Assembly: GCA_038116745.1 (NCBI GenBank)
Contig: JAYODW010000009.1
Location: 48,574-112,573, forward strand
Reading direction: 5' to 3'
Source of the DNA: JAYODW01 sp038116745
GTDB lineage: Bacteria; Pseudomonadota; Gammaproteobacteria; Ga0077536
DNA: 64,000 nucleotides
Positions within the stretch are counted from its first letter, which is position 1. Every line of letters starts with the position of its first letter. Under the pieces are notes generated by a model, which worked only from the letters and a program-made list of their open reading frames with translations, made no database searches and was not told the origin of the DNA. Positions 8,971-17,318 of this stretch are shown piece by piece. A program made the translations under genes and the position numbers.

Positions 8971-10179
8971 ATGATGCAACCCAGACTTCGTTTCGGTGCG
9001 TTTCTTGCGCCGCACACTCCGACGGATGAACATCCCGCATTAGCGCTTGAGGAAGACATGGACCGTGTGGTCTGGCTGGAAAAGCTTGGCTACCAGGAGG
9101 CCTGGATCGGCGAGCATCACTCGGGCGGCTGGGAGATAACCTCCAGTCCGGAGCTGTTCATCGCTGCGGTCTCGCAGCGCACGCAGCACATCCGTTTGGG
9201 TACAGGCGTCTCGTCGCTCCCGTATCACAATATCTACACCCTTGCCGATCGCATCCGGCAGATCGACTACCACACGCGCGGGCGCGCCATGTTCGGTGTG
9301 GGCCCGGGATCTCTGCCATCGGACTCCTACATGCAGGGACTGGACACTTCCAGGGCGCGGGACCAGATGGATGAGGCGATCGAGCCGCTGGTGCGCCTGC
9401 TGCGGGGCGAGACGGTGAACGCGCGCAGCGACTGGTTCAATCTGCAGAACGCGCATCTGCAGTTCGTGTCCTATAACGACGAGGGCGTCGAGATTGCGGT
9501 GGCCAGCCAGGTGTCACCGACCGGTGCAACCGCGGCCGGTAAGCACGGTCTCAGTCTGCTCTCGATCGGCGCGACCTCAGCCGGCGGCTTCAACGCCCTC
9601 GCCTCGAACTGGGCGATCGCGGAGGACACGGCGCGTGAGCACGGGCATGTCATGAACCGCAGCGGGTGGCGCCTGGTGGGTCCTGTCCACGTCGCAGAAA
9701 CCCGCGAGAAAGCGCGTGAAAACGTGCGTTTCGGGCTTGAACGCTGGATTGACTACATGACCCAGGTGGCGGCACTGCCGCTGGCCCCGCCCCCGGGAGC
9801 CGATCCGGTAGAACACATGATTTCGACCGGTTTTGCGGTCATCGGTACACCCGATGATTTCGTCGACCAGATGGAGCGACTGCTGCAGCAGTCGGGTGGC
9901 TTCGGCTGCTTTCTTAATCTCGATCATCATTGGGCGGACTGGGCCGAGACCCGACGCTCCTACGAGCTTATCGCGCGCTACGCGATCCCTAAAATCAACC
10001 AGCTGAATCGCAACCGCATCGCGTCAGAACAATGGCTGCGGGAAAACAACACGCAGTTCAAAGGCGAGCTCAATGCGGCCGTGCGCGCGAAGATGGACGA
10101 GCACGCTGCGGCTAAGGGGAATGAGAAGCTCTCACCCGAACTGGTCGAGTATTTCAAAGGGCTTGAGAAAGCGAGCTGA
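8971..10179 (+). CDS. Luciferase-like (LLM class) flavin-dependent monooxygenase, LimB-like
   Basis: The 402-residue protein has the bacterial-luciferase TIM-barrel pattern. RFGAFLAPHTPTDEHPALAL is at the N-terminus, followed by W-x-E-K-L-G-Y, EAWIGEHHSGGWE near 50, HIRLGTGVSSLPYHN near 80 and MFGVGPGSLPSDSY near 112. It most resembles the limonene-1,2-monooxygenase-like subgroup, two-component oxygenases that use reduced flavin from a separate reductase. The start is ATG 8971, with CAGGAGAA about eight bases upstream; the frame is open to 8797 but that part lacks homology. A TATACT hexamer lies 41 bases before the start. A convergent hairpin at 10207-10234 follows the gene. Substrate unknown. 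Confidence 0.88.
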   Translation: MMQPRLRFGAFLAPHTPTDEHPALALEEDMDRVVWLEKLGYQEAWIGEHHSGGWEITSSPELFIAAVSQRTQHIRLGTGVSSLPYHNIYTLADRIRQIDYHTRGRAMFGVGPGSLPSDSYMQGLDTSRARDQMDEAIEPLVRLLRGETVNARSDWFNLQNAHLQFVSYNDEGVEIAVASQVSPTGATAAGKHGLSLLSIGATSAGGFNALASNWAIAEDTAREHGHVMNRSGWRLVGPVHVAETREKARENVRFGLERWIDYMTQVAALPLAPPPGADPVEHMISTGFAVIGTPDDFVDQMERLLQQSGGFGCFLNLDHHWADWAETRRSYELIARYAIPKINQLNRNRIASEQWLRENNTQFKGELNAAVRAKMDEHAAAKGNEKLSPELVEYFKGLEKAS

Positions 10180-10206
10180 TCGCTGGCGATCCCTTCGCTG
10201 GAGAAA

Positions 10207-10234
10207 CGGCCCGTCGCCTTTCTGCGTCGGGCCG
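10207..10234. terminator. Bidirectional terminator-like hairpin between convergent genes
   Basis: CGGCCCG and CGGGCCG form seven pairs. A T/T mismatch and three more pairs (CGC/GCG) lead to a six-base CTTTCT loop. It lies exactly between the convergent genes ending at 10179 and 10250. There is no clear T-tract on either side, so intrinsic termination is likely but unproven. Confidence 0.55.
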
Positions 10235-10249
10235 GTCTGGCGACCAAGC

Positions 10250-11014
10250 TCAGCGAAGACCGCCGCTGTTCAGCTGGTCGATGTGCAGGCCGTTGCGCGT
10301 CGCGGCGCCGGTGATGCGTACCACGCGCGAATCGGCCGTGGTTTCGAAATCAATGATGGTGAGCAGGTGGGTCGAAAACCATATCGCGTCCAGCTCCGCC
10401 GCGATATCTGCATCACGACCGTACCGCAGCGAATCCGCGCTGATGGCGTGGTGTCGAAGCCTGAGCGCATCTGCCGCCGCTGCGTAATCCGTCTGCATTT
10501 CCGCAGTGCCGACAGTCACTATTTCAGCCTCGTCTGTGTCCCACAGGGGCAGATTGGCCCGCAGATACTGGCGCAGGCTTTTCTGCCACTCCCGGTCTTT
10601 CAGATGGAGCCCCGGGTCGTAGACCAACACCCGCGCCGGCACGCGGCTGCCCAAGGCCCGGACCCATAAGCCGGGAAGAGAGCAGTTCGATGGAGCCTGA
10701 GCGAAGAGCTTCGCTACCTGCGGGTCGTCATATCCGTCAGCGCCACCGGCGAGGCGGGCGATCTTGAATGCCTGTTCCGGATGCTGCGAGGCATAGTCCA
10801 GAAAGGCATTCACATGACCGGTCAGGTCGGTCAGAGATAGCGGCTGGCCGTGCGCCCCCTGACAGGGAAGGGCGTAAGTCTGACCGTTCGGACCGCTGCT
10901 GATTCCGGCCTCGGCGCCCAGATAGTGGCTGGCGAAGCGCGCGCTCTCCGAGTCCTGGATGCCGGAGAGACTGGAGGCGAAGACGTAGACGGGGCTGGAG
11001 GTGTTCTGGGGCAT
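10250..11014 (-). CDS. Hypothetical protein with A1S_2505-like N-terminal domain
   Basis: The 254-residue protein starts with PVYVFASSLSGIQDSESARFA, followed by NGQTYALPCQG near 45, and a motif F-K-I-A-R-L-A-G-G-A-D-G-Y-x6-V-A-K-L-F near 83-102, then APSNCSLPGLW near 107. This matches from memory the domain whose consensus runs 'VFVFGSNLAGxHGxGAA ... YAIPTKD ... RIGCGLAGY ... IAPLF ... APxNCxLPxxW', annotated A1S_2505-like in phages and bacteria. Here the FGSN/HGAGAA and GCGLAGY parts are altered (FASS, IQDSESA, GGADGY), so any ligand binding may have changed. The C-terminal half (about 125-254) is unrecognised. No signal peptide. It is convergent with the monooxygenase gene and first of a small accessory block. 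Confidence 0.55.
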   Translation of the reverse strand: MPQNTSSPVYVFASSLSGIQDSESARFASHYLGAEAGISSGPNGQTYALPCQGAHGQPLSLTDLTGHVNAFLDYASQHPEQAFKIARLAGGADGYDDPQVAKLFAQAPSNCSLPGLWVRALGSRVPARVLVYDPGLHLKDREWQKSLRQYLRANLPLWDTDEAEIVTVGTAEMQTDYAAAADALRLRHHAISADSLRYGRDADIAAELDAIWFSTHLLTIIDFETTADSRVVRITGAATRNGLHIDQLNSGGLR

Positions 11015-11074
11015 ACCTTGCGCGCCGGAAGTGCGGCCTTAGGACCTGGGGGTTTTGATCTAAGACTTTGTTGC

Positions 11075-11956
11075 TTATTCGCTGACCAGGTTAGCGTTGG
11101 GTAAACATAGGTCACTGCTCGCGCCGCACTCGCCAACACTAACACCAGTCACCCCTGCGTTATTCGCAGTCACCGGATATCCCGACCAATAGAATCCTTC
11201 AGGAAATCCCCAAGAAGCAGTGCTTTGGCAAGTGCCTGCGGGGATGTACTCGTAATTGGGAGTGTCACAATAGTACTCCTGCGAGGGCTCGCAATAGGAG
11301 GGGTCAGCGACATAGAACTCTTGGTAAGGGTCTCCGCCGTAGCAGGTGTAGGAGGCGCAAGAAAAACTCTCGCAATATCCTTCGGCCTCGTTGTACACCT
11401 CACATACAGGCTCCTCATAACCGGACTCCGACTGGTAGGACTTCATCAGGAAGTCGGTGCTGGAGCTGGACACCGATTGGACAAAGGCTTTTTTTACGTT
11501 TTTGAATGCCAGCAGATAGCCCTTTTCCCCCAGATGGGCTTTGTACTTGATGATGCGGCTGTCCGTGTAAGCCGGGCCGCTGCAGTCCTGGCTCTCGTAA
11601 TAGACCTCTCGATTATCCCCTCCGAGGTAAACGTTGTCGGACCCGTTCTCTGACCAGACCAGCGCCGCATACCCCGTATCCAGGAGCATCACGTTCGCCA
11701 GTATGGAGCTGCCCTTGTGCTCGCCGTTCTGGTAGAGATGGAGCTTCGTCACGCCCTGCAGTGACTGCAGAATGGAGCCGAGGTTCTGCATGACCTTGTT
11801 TGCGTCCGCCGGCGTGTTGTTCGAGAGCTGATTGGGGAGATCGTCTTCGGTCATCTGCGTGCCGCGGATTGTTTCCTGCGCCGTGGCTGCTCCCGCTGGA
11901 ATACACAGCAGCAATGCCGTAAGAAAGATGCCTCGGTTGATAATTCGCACGGTCAT
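11075..11956 (-). CDS. Secreted cysteine- and tyrosine-rich protein of unknown function
   Basis: The 293-residue protein begins with a signal peptide (TVRIINRGIFLTALLLCIPAGA, cleavage after ATA or TAQ). The mature part has an N-terminal region with PNQLSNNTPADANKVMQNLG, a central beta-rich region (KLHLYQNGEHKGSSILANVM) and a C-terminal third with 12-14 cysteines, mostly in tyrosine/glutamate-rich spacing such as CEVYNEAEGYCESFSCASYTC. The start is ATG 11956, which has GAGGAT upstream; the first possible ATG at 11977 lacks a ribosome site. I recognise no family. Base composition is visibly less GC-rich than that of its neighbours, suggesting acquisition. It is followed downstream by the A1S_2505-like gene and preceded by another small secreted protein. 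Confidence 0.7.
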   Translation of the reverse strand: MTVRIINRGIFLTALLLCIPAGAATAQETIRGTQMTEDDLPNQLSNNTPADANKVMQNLGSILQSLQGVTKLHLYQNGEHKGSSILANVMLLDTGYAALVWSENGSDNVYLGGDNREVYYESQDCSGPAYTDSRIIKYKAHLGEKGYLLAFKNVKKAFVQSVSSSSTDFLMKSYQSESGYEEPVCEVYNEAEGYCESFSCASYTCYGGDPYQEFYVADPSYCEPSQEYYCDTPNYEYIPAGTCQSTASWGFPEGFYWSGYPVTANNAGVTGVSVGECGASSDLCLPNANLVSE

Positions 11957-12029
11957 GGGTTTATCCTCATCATTCAAGGCCGCGAGGCCGGTGGTCTGTT
12001 CGAGTTTCAGCTCAATCTATTGCATCAAT

Positions 12030-12473
12030 TCAGTCGTCCAGCAGGAGTTGCAGGACGCCGGCCGGCAGACCGCGGAACACGGATTCGGTCATGGCTATCT
12101 GTACCTGCGGATTACTCACGCCTGCGGCATTTGTCGCGGTGACCTGGCAGGTGTATTCGGTATTCGGGTCCAGGTCTTCCAGCCGTACCTCAGCTGAGCT
12201 GCTGGTGGTGCTGATGCTGTTGCAGGTGACGGTGTATTGACTCACCACAGACCAACCGTCGTCGCCAGGGGCGTAGTCGGCGATGGAGAGAATGAGAGTG
12301 GTGCCCTCGACGGCAATAGAGAATGTCGGCGCTTTGGCAACGTCGACCGGGTTATCTCCCCAGTACATACTGCCCCAGTTTTCCTCTCCCCAGGTGCCCG
12401 CCTCAGCGGTTGCTGAGATGAGTAGGCACAGCCACAGCGTGAAAGTGAGTTTCCGGGCGTTGAATCGCTTCAT
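12030..12473 (-). CDS. Secreted fibronectin type III-like domain protein
   Basis: The 147-residue protein has a signal peptide (MKRFNARKLTFTLWLCLLIS, cleavage near AEAG). A tryptophan-rich EENWGSMYWGDN segment follows, then one fibronectin III-like fold from about 47 to 130. That domain contains VVSQYTVTC, the LEDLDPNTEYTCQVTATNAAG core and a final strand. The YTCQV-x-A-x-N-A-A-G pattern is the classic FN3 F-strand turn. The tail GLPAGVLQLLLDD is hydrophobic and acidic. It lies 73 bases upstream of the Cys-rich secreted protein on the same strand and is probably co-transcribed with it. An envelope or surface role is inferred; the partner is unknown. Confidence 0.75.
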   Translation of the reverse strand: MKRFNARKLTFTLWLCLLISATAEAGTWGEENWGSMYWGDNPVDVAKAPTFSIAVEGTTLILSIADYAPGDDGWSVVSQYTVTCNSISTTSSSAEVRLEDLDPNTEYTCQVTATNAAGVSNPQVQIAMTESVFRGLPAGVLQLLLDD

Positions 12474-12577
12474 CCTATCGACTCCTGAACGCGTGTTGCG
12501 CAGCTTGCGATGCTGGCATGTCGCACAGGCAGAGGCAACTGCGTGCCCGTCCGGGCTGGACGCATCTCGAGCGACCG

Positions 12578-14929
12578 TCAGGTCGGGTTCAGATGCCGTC
12601 GCCGGGCCAGCCGCAAGCGGTTGAAGCCGCCCTCGCGGCGGTAGTCCATCTCTTCCATCACGGAGCGGACCAGGTGCAGGCCCAGACCTTCGATGGAAAG
12701 CTCGTTCAGGGTGTCATCAAGCTCGGGCATGGGGCTGTCGGTCAGGGGATTGAACGGACGGCCGTCGTCGACAATTTCTGCGCGTAACCAGTCCTCGTCG
12801 GCGCGCAGCACGACCTCGATCCGCTCGCTTTCACTGCCTTTTTTAAAGCCGGTGCGCATGATGTTGGTCACGATCTCGTCGAGCGCGAGGCCCAGGTTGT
12901 GGCCGTCGGTCTCGCTGAGCTGGTTTTGCACCGCAAAACGCTCAACGATTTCCGCCAGACGTGTGAGTTCCTGCAGGTCGTTTCGGAGGCTGAGATGCAG
13001 GACCTGCCGCGCGCCCGCCGGCGCCTGTGACTCGCTATCCTGTTCGTCGACTGCCGGCAGCAGGTGATAGACCTGCTGCTGCCCATGCCCTTTGGGCAGA
13101 TCGATGAATCCGAGATACTCGCACTGGAACCAGGGCGCGTAGGGCTCTCCCGAAAAAGCCTGCTCATTGCGGTCGGAGTTATCCTCAACCGTCAGCAGGG
13201 CCACGAGCTCCTGCGAGGCATAAACTTCTCCGGGGATAGTGATTGGCTCTATGCGTGCTGCGCGGTTTACCTGGCGGCCCATGAAGACAACGCGTCCGCT
13301 GAGCGGATGAATTTCGCGGTAGACCGGCCCCGCATGAAGTCCGATCCTGATGTTGAGCTGATACGGCAGTCCAAACTGACTGTGGTCAACACTGGTGAAA
13401 GCCCGTCTGAGCGCGAACGCGTAGCGCACAATGGAGCGTGCGTCGGGCATCACCACATAGAAAGCATCGCCCCAGGCTTCGACCAGCGCGGGCTCGAGTC
13501 CAAGCGCGGTGCAGGAATCCTGGATATGTCGCAGGAATTCAAACCACTGGGGGAGAAATTCCTCGCCGAGTTTGCTGTAGCCGACAACGTCCGCGAACAG
13601 CATTGTGCGAATGACCCGTTCGCTGCCCGAGCTTTGCACCGAGGGTGTGACGACGACTGGCGCTGCACAAGCCGCAGGGCTCGCTTCCGTTTCGGCGCTT
13701 AACTGGTCCAGTTCAATGAGGTGCAGGCGGCTCGCGTCAGGCCAGTGATCGATGAAATCGGAACTGCTGCCCGGGATATTGGGTGCCCGGTAGTCCCACA
13801 CGGCGAGCAGATGCGGCGGGCTATCCAGCAGCTGCCCGCGCAGCCAGCCGTTGCCTGCGGTCATGTGATTGGCATAGCGCAGCAGCGCTTTGTGGCCCAG
13901 ATAGCGTTCGGTGGTTGCAAAACTGACCGTAGTGGCCTGCGCCAGTACCTGGTGCAGTCGCTCGACCCACGGTAGGCCGCCGTAGGAGACGCGCGCGTCG
14001 ATGAAGTCGTTCAGCGCGCAGGGGAGGACAACGTGCAGTTCCCCGCCGCGTTCGAGCAATGCCTCGGCGAAGAGGATATCCGAGCCGCAGGCGGCCCCTG
14101 CGTAGCCGATGCGGGCGTCGAGGCGTTCCAGCTGCGTGGCAATTGCGGCTTTGAGGGCCGCCTCTTTGCTCGCCGGCAGGATTGCAGTCTCGACGTCCGG
14201 GGGATCGAGAGGTTGTCCCCCGCACACGACGATGACGGGAGGGCGAAAAAGATCCAGGAAATCCGCGGGCGTCGAAAGGCCCGCGTGCGTAATGTCACGG
14301 AGATCCCGGCGCGCGCTGAGAACTGCCTGGTAATTGGAACCCGCTGCTCTGCTCGCCTGTGCGTAGGCGCGGCCTGCGTCATCCATGGCGCCGAGCAGCA
14401 ATCCCGCGTGACCGCAGAGCAGTAGCGTCTCAAAGTCATCATCCGGCCCGTACGTGGTTTCGAGCATCGCGGCATGATGACGCGCCTGCTCAGCGGAACC
14501 CTGCTGCAGCGCCATCATGGCAGCCTGCAGAGCGTAACGGGGACGGCTCGTTTCCTGAAACAAGCTGTCGTAGAGGCGGTGGGCTCGCCGGATGCTGTCT
14601 GCATCTGCCTCGTGCAGCGCTCCGAGACGGAGGATCTCTGCCAGCTGTTCGCGAGCAGGAACCGATAAAGATAGGTCGATGCTCTCGGGATAGTCGCCAA
14701 TCAGCTTACGCGCGGCACGGTAGGACTGCGCCTGCATGAGCGCCCGCGCTGCGGCAAGGGGCAGAGCGTCCTCGTTCGGATAATGGGCGGCGCCGGCGCG
14801 GGCAATATCAAAGGCGAGGAAGGGTTGCTGCTGTTCCAGGCGCAGGCCGACAAGACGCAGCCACTCGGCGGGTGGCGCGTCTGCTGGCAGGACCTCGCTG
14901 ACGCCGTCAGATTCCATGCTCAAGCGCAC
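12578..14929 (-). CDS. Multidomain TPR-like / SLOG-like / class III nucleotide cyclase / HATPase protein
   Basis: The 783-residue protein has four parts. Residues 1-225 are helical repeats of the TPR/TRAFs-binding kind. Residues 230-385 form a SLOG-like Rossmann region with GYAGAACGSDILFAEALLE at 275-293 and VVLP at 300-303. Residues 437-625 are a class III cyclase with metal-binding Asp447 (FADVVGYS) and Asp488 (WGDAF), plus Asn555 and Arg559 (VNRAAR). Residues 640-783 are an RsbW-like HATPase with an N-box (LDEIVTNI, Asn689), DDGRPF and GLGLHLV. Glu484 occupies the base-selecting position that is lysine in adenylyl cyclases, so GTP as substrate is possible. The start may be GTG 14929 or ATG 14917. 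A soluble signalling protein linking ligand sensing, cyclic nucleotide production and a kinase/anti-sigma module is inferred. Confidence 0.82.
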   Translation of the reverse strand: MRLSMESDGVSEVLPADAPPAEWLRLVGLRLEQQQPFLAFDIARAGAAHYPNEDALPLAAARALMQAQSYRAARKLIGDYPESIDLSLSVPAREQLAEILRLGALHEADADSIRRAHRLYDSLFQETSRPRYALQAAMMALQQGSAEQARHHAAMLETTYGPDDDFETLLLCGHAGLLLGAMDDAGRAYAQASRAAGSNYQAVLSARRDLRDITHAGLSTPADFLDLFRPPVIVVCGGQPLDPPDVETAILPASKEAALKAAIATQLERLDARIGYAGAACGSDILFAEALLERGGELHVVLPCALNDFIDARVSYGGLPWVERLHQVLAQATTVSFATTERYLGHKALLRYANHMTAGNGWLRGQLLDSPPHLLAVWDYRAPNIPGSSSDFIDHWPDASRLHLIELDQLSAETEASPAACAAPVVVTPSVQSSGSERVIRTMLFADVVGYSKLGEEFLPQWFEFLRHIQDSCTALGLEPALVEAWGDAFYVVMPDARSIVRYAFALRRAFTSVDHSQFGLPYQLNIRIGLHAGPVYREIHPLSGRVVFMGRQVNRAARIEPITIPGEVYASQELVALLTVEDNSDRNEQAFSGEPYAPWFQCEYLGFIDLPKGHGQQQVYHLLPAVDEQDSESQAPAGARQVLHLSLRNDLQELTRLAEIVERFAVQNQLSETDGHNLGLALDEIVTNIMRTGFKKGSESERIEVVLRADEDWLRAEIVDDGRPFNPLTDSPMPELDDTLNELSIEGLGLHLVRSVMEEMDYRREGGFNRLRLARRRHLNPT

Positions 14930-15028
14930 CTGCCCGAACTGTTTCGGCCGGAGTGGAGGGGGGCATTGTCCCGAGCCTTTTCCGCCATGAATAGCAGCAC
15001 GCCACTGAAGCAGCCGAGACGCGTTCTG

Positions 15029-15493
15029 TCAGCTATCTGTCTGCGCCAGTGCCGCCAGATCTGCCAGTACCTCTGCCGGATGCTCGGCCGGCGTGACTTT
15101 GGCGTAGGTTTTCAGCACGGTGCCGTCGTCGCTGATGAGAACAGACACTCGGCTGGCGCGCGCCGCTCCTTCGCCCATAGCGCCGTAGTCCCGCGACATG
15201 GCGCCGTCGGTATCGCTGAGCAGCGCGTAGGGAAAGCCGAATTTCTCTCGAAAAGCATGGTTGTCGCTCACCGGATCTGTGCTGACGCCGAGTACGGTGG
15301 TGTTGTGGGCAGCGAAGTCTTGGATTCGATCACGGAACCCGTTGCCTTCGATGGTTCAGCCAGGCGTATCGGCTTTGGGGTACCACCAGAGCAGTACGCG
15401 GCGTCCGGTGAGGCCGGCAAGGCTGACTGTCTCGCCGGTATCGTCAGGCAGGCTGAAAGGGGGCGCAGTTGTCCCGATCTGGGGCAGGCTCAT
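15029..15493 (-). CDS. Candidate selenocysteine-containing peroxiredoxin (BCP/PrxQ type), UGA at codon 46
   Basis: Read through one in-frame TGA (15356-15358), the 154-residue protein is a complete BCP-type peroxiredoxin. It has IGTTAPPFSLPDDTGETVSL at the start, a WWYPKADTPG-U-T active site, FRDR, GVSTDPVSDNHAFREKFGFP, LLSDTDGAMSRDYG and a normal C-terminus. The TGA replaces the peroxidatic cysteine of PGCT exactly. No cysteine occurs anywhere in the protein, so the Sec would be the only thiol-like residue. ATG 15493 has an AAGGAGAG site. A hairpin follows the TGA. Peroxiredoxins are a known bacterial selenoprotein family; they reduce hydroperoxides with thiol donors. The alternative is a nonsense mutation or sequencing error, less likely given the exact site and conserved 3' part. 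rhlB lies upstream and the cyclase gene downstream. Confidence 0.85.
15326..15351 (-). promoter_or_regulatory. Candidate bacterial SECIS hairpin of the peroxiredoxin gene
   Basis: On the coding strand, UCGA/UCGA forms a lower stem. After an asymmetric internal loop, ACGG/CCGU forms an upper stem closed by a GUU loop. The apical loop begins 17 nt after the UGA and its first base is G. A small apical loop with an early G, at roughly 16-37 nt, is the general bacterial SECIS pattern, and E. coli fdhF has about 18 nt. A competing GAACC/GGUUC pairing starting inside the UGA codon is also possible. Confidence 0.6.
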
Positions 15494-15575
15494 CACGATC
15501 TCTCCTTTTGCTGAATAGCTGGAACGCGCCCTTGGGGCGTGGCAGCCACTATAGCAGTCGTGTCTTGCGGCAGAC

Positions 15576-17201
15576 TCAGGCGCGCGGCGCGCCGCTGATG
15601 CGTCGCGCCAGGGCGCGGAAAGTCTGCTTGATCCGTGCCGTCAGTTTCGGCGTCGGCGCGCCGTCCACACGTCCCTTGGCGCCTCCATCCGCAGTCTTCT
15701 GGGCGCTTGCGGCTCCTGCTGTGCTGGGCGGCTGATCCGTGCCGCGTCCGCGCCGCCGACGCCTCTTCGGGCGATCCTGCTGCTGGTTGAGATCAGATGG
15801 CGCAGTCCTGGCGGCTGCGTCTTCGCGCTGTGGCCGGCTGTTGGTTTGACGTGATTCCGAACCTCTCGGTCCCGTCGAGCGACCTCGGCTTTCCCGGCGC
15901 GGGCGGCGACCGTCCTGCGCGTCGCGCTCCCGGCGCTTGCGACGGGTCTCGGCCGCGTCGGCCATGGCGTCCTCGATGACGCTCGGCTCTGCGGACGTGC
16001 GCTCCTGCGCAGATGCCCGGGAGGGCAGCGGCAGGAGCAGTTCATTTTTGATGCCCTCAACCGGGATCTTCTGGCCGATGAAGGCTTCGATGTCCGGCAA
16101 CCCCATGGCGTATTCGTCACACGCAAAACTTATCGCATCTCCCTCCGCGCCGAGCCGTGCGGTCCGGCCAATGCGGTGGACGTAGTCTTCTGCGTCGAAA
16201 GGCAGGTCAAAGTTATAGACATGACTGACGGCGGGAATGTGCAATCCGCGCGCGGCGACATCGGTGGCGACGAGCAGGCTCAGCTCGCCGCGTACGAAGC
16301 GCCCGAGGAGCGCTTCGCGCTTTTTCTGCGGCACATCTCCGGACAGGACGCCTACGCGGTAGCCCGCCCGTTCCAGAGTGAGCGCGACCCGCTCGCAGGC
16401 CCACTTGGTATTGACGAAGACGATGCTGCGCTCAGCCTCGGTGCCCGCGAGGAGTCCGAGCAGCAACGGCAGTTTTTCCTCTGTAGCTGGAAAGTAGACG
16501 CTCTGACGTACGTTAGTCGCGGTAATCGTGTCGGACTCGACGACAATTTTTTCCGGGTCATTCATGTGCTCGTAGGCGAGTTCCAGCACACGGTGACTCA
16601 GGGTTGCGGAAAACAGGAGGTTCTGACGCTCGCTGGGACCCGGCATGCGCCGCAGAAGGAAGCGGATGTCTTTGATAAAGCCGAGCTCGAACATGCGGTC
16701 GGCCTCGTCCATGACCATCACCTCGATGGCGCGGAAGCTGACGACGTCCTGCTTGAGATAGTCGATCAGACGACCCGGGGTCGCGATGATCACATCGACA
16801 CCGGCCTCAAGCTTTGCGCGCTGCTTGTCGTAATCGACCCCGCCGTAAATCAGGGCGATGCGCAGATCCAGCTGGGCGCCGATCTGACGGGCGTCTTTAT
16901 CGATCTGGACCGCCAGCTCGCGGGTTGGTGCAAGCACCACTGCCCGCGGATCCTGCGCCCGTCTCTGGGGACTGGCCGTGTTGTTCAGCAGACGGTTGAA
17001 CAGGGCCACCAGGAACGCGGCGGTCTTGCCCGTCCCGGTCTGCGCCTGGCCGGCAACGTCGCGACCTTCCAGCGTCAGCGGGAGGGTGAGAGCCTGGATG
17101 GGTGTGCAGCGGATGAAACCCGCTTCCTCAAGTCCCTGAAGCAGGACGGGATGCAGGGTGAAGTTTTCGAAACAGACGTCGGTTAGAACGGTATCAGACA
17201 C
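15576..17201 (-). CDS. rhlB: DEAD-box RNA helicase, RhlB-like
   Basis: The 541-residue protein has the complete DEAD-box core: a Q-motif (CTPIQALTLPLTLEGRDVAG), motif I AQTGTGKTAA near 55, PTRELA, DEAD in MVMDEADRMFELGFI, SAT, and the C-terminal HRIGRTAR-LG motif. The opening (SDTVLTDVCFENFTLHPVLL) and Q-motif closely match E. coli RhlB, the degradosome helicase. The C-terminal 160 residues are basic and low-complexity (RRKRRERD, RPKRRRRRGRGTD) and longer than in E. coli, probably an RNA- or RNase E-binding tail. The GTG start at 17201 has CGGAGATCAA upstream. It is probably a single-gene unit. Confidence 0.88.
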   Translation of the reverse strand: MSDTVLTDVCFENFTLHPVLLQGLEEAGFIRCTPIQALTLPLTLEGRDVAGQAQTGTGKTAAFLVALFNRLLNNTASPQRRAQDPRAVVLAPTRELAVQIDKDARQIGAQLDLRIALIYGGVDYDKQRAKLEAGVDVIIATPGRLIDYLKQDVVSFRAIEVMVMDEADRMFELGFIKDIRFLLRRMPGPSERQNLLFSATLSHRVLELAYEHMNDPEKIVVESDTITATNVRQSVYFPATEEKLPLLLGLLAGTEAERSIVFVNTKWACERVALTLERAGYRVGVLSGDVPQKKREALLGRFVRGELSLLVATDVAARGLHIPAVSHVYNFDLPFDAEDYVHRIGRTARLGAEGDAISFACDEYAMGLPDIEAFIGQKIPVEGIKNELLLPLPSRASAQERTSAEPSVIEDAMADAAETRRKRRERDAQDGRRPRRESRGRSTGPRGSESRQTNSRPQREDAAARTAPSDLNQQQDRPKRRRRRGRGTDQPPSTAGAASAQKTADGGAKGRVDGAPTPKLTARIKQTFRALARRISGAPRA

Positions 17202-17269
17202 TTGATCTCCGGCGGGGAATGAGTAGCGGCATCTGCCGCAGTGACAGGGCGGGAATGGTAATCGAGGAA

Positions 17270-17292
17270 GCTTACGCAGCGTGAGCGTTTTT
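17270..17292 (+). terminator. Terminator-like hairpin with T-tract
   Basis: GCTTACG and CGTGAGC pair (one G-T wobble) around a CAG loop, followed by a G and TTTTT on the plus strand. It lies between rhlB and the upstream envelope operon, both on the minus strand. As an intrinsic terminator with a U-tract it would act on plus-strand transcripts. On the minus strand the hairpin is present without a following T-tract. Confidence 0.4.
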
Positions 17293-17318
17293 GCACTGGT
17301 TCTTCCCTTACAGCGTCT

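Noticed and set aside
15356..15358. TGA as a nonsense mutation or sequencing error
   Set aside because: It lies exactly at the catalytic residue of a known Sec family, the frame is intact after it, a SECIS-like hairpin follows, and a second such case occurs in the window. It cannot be fully excluded without reads.
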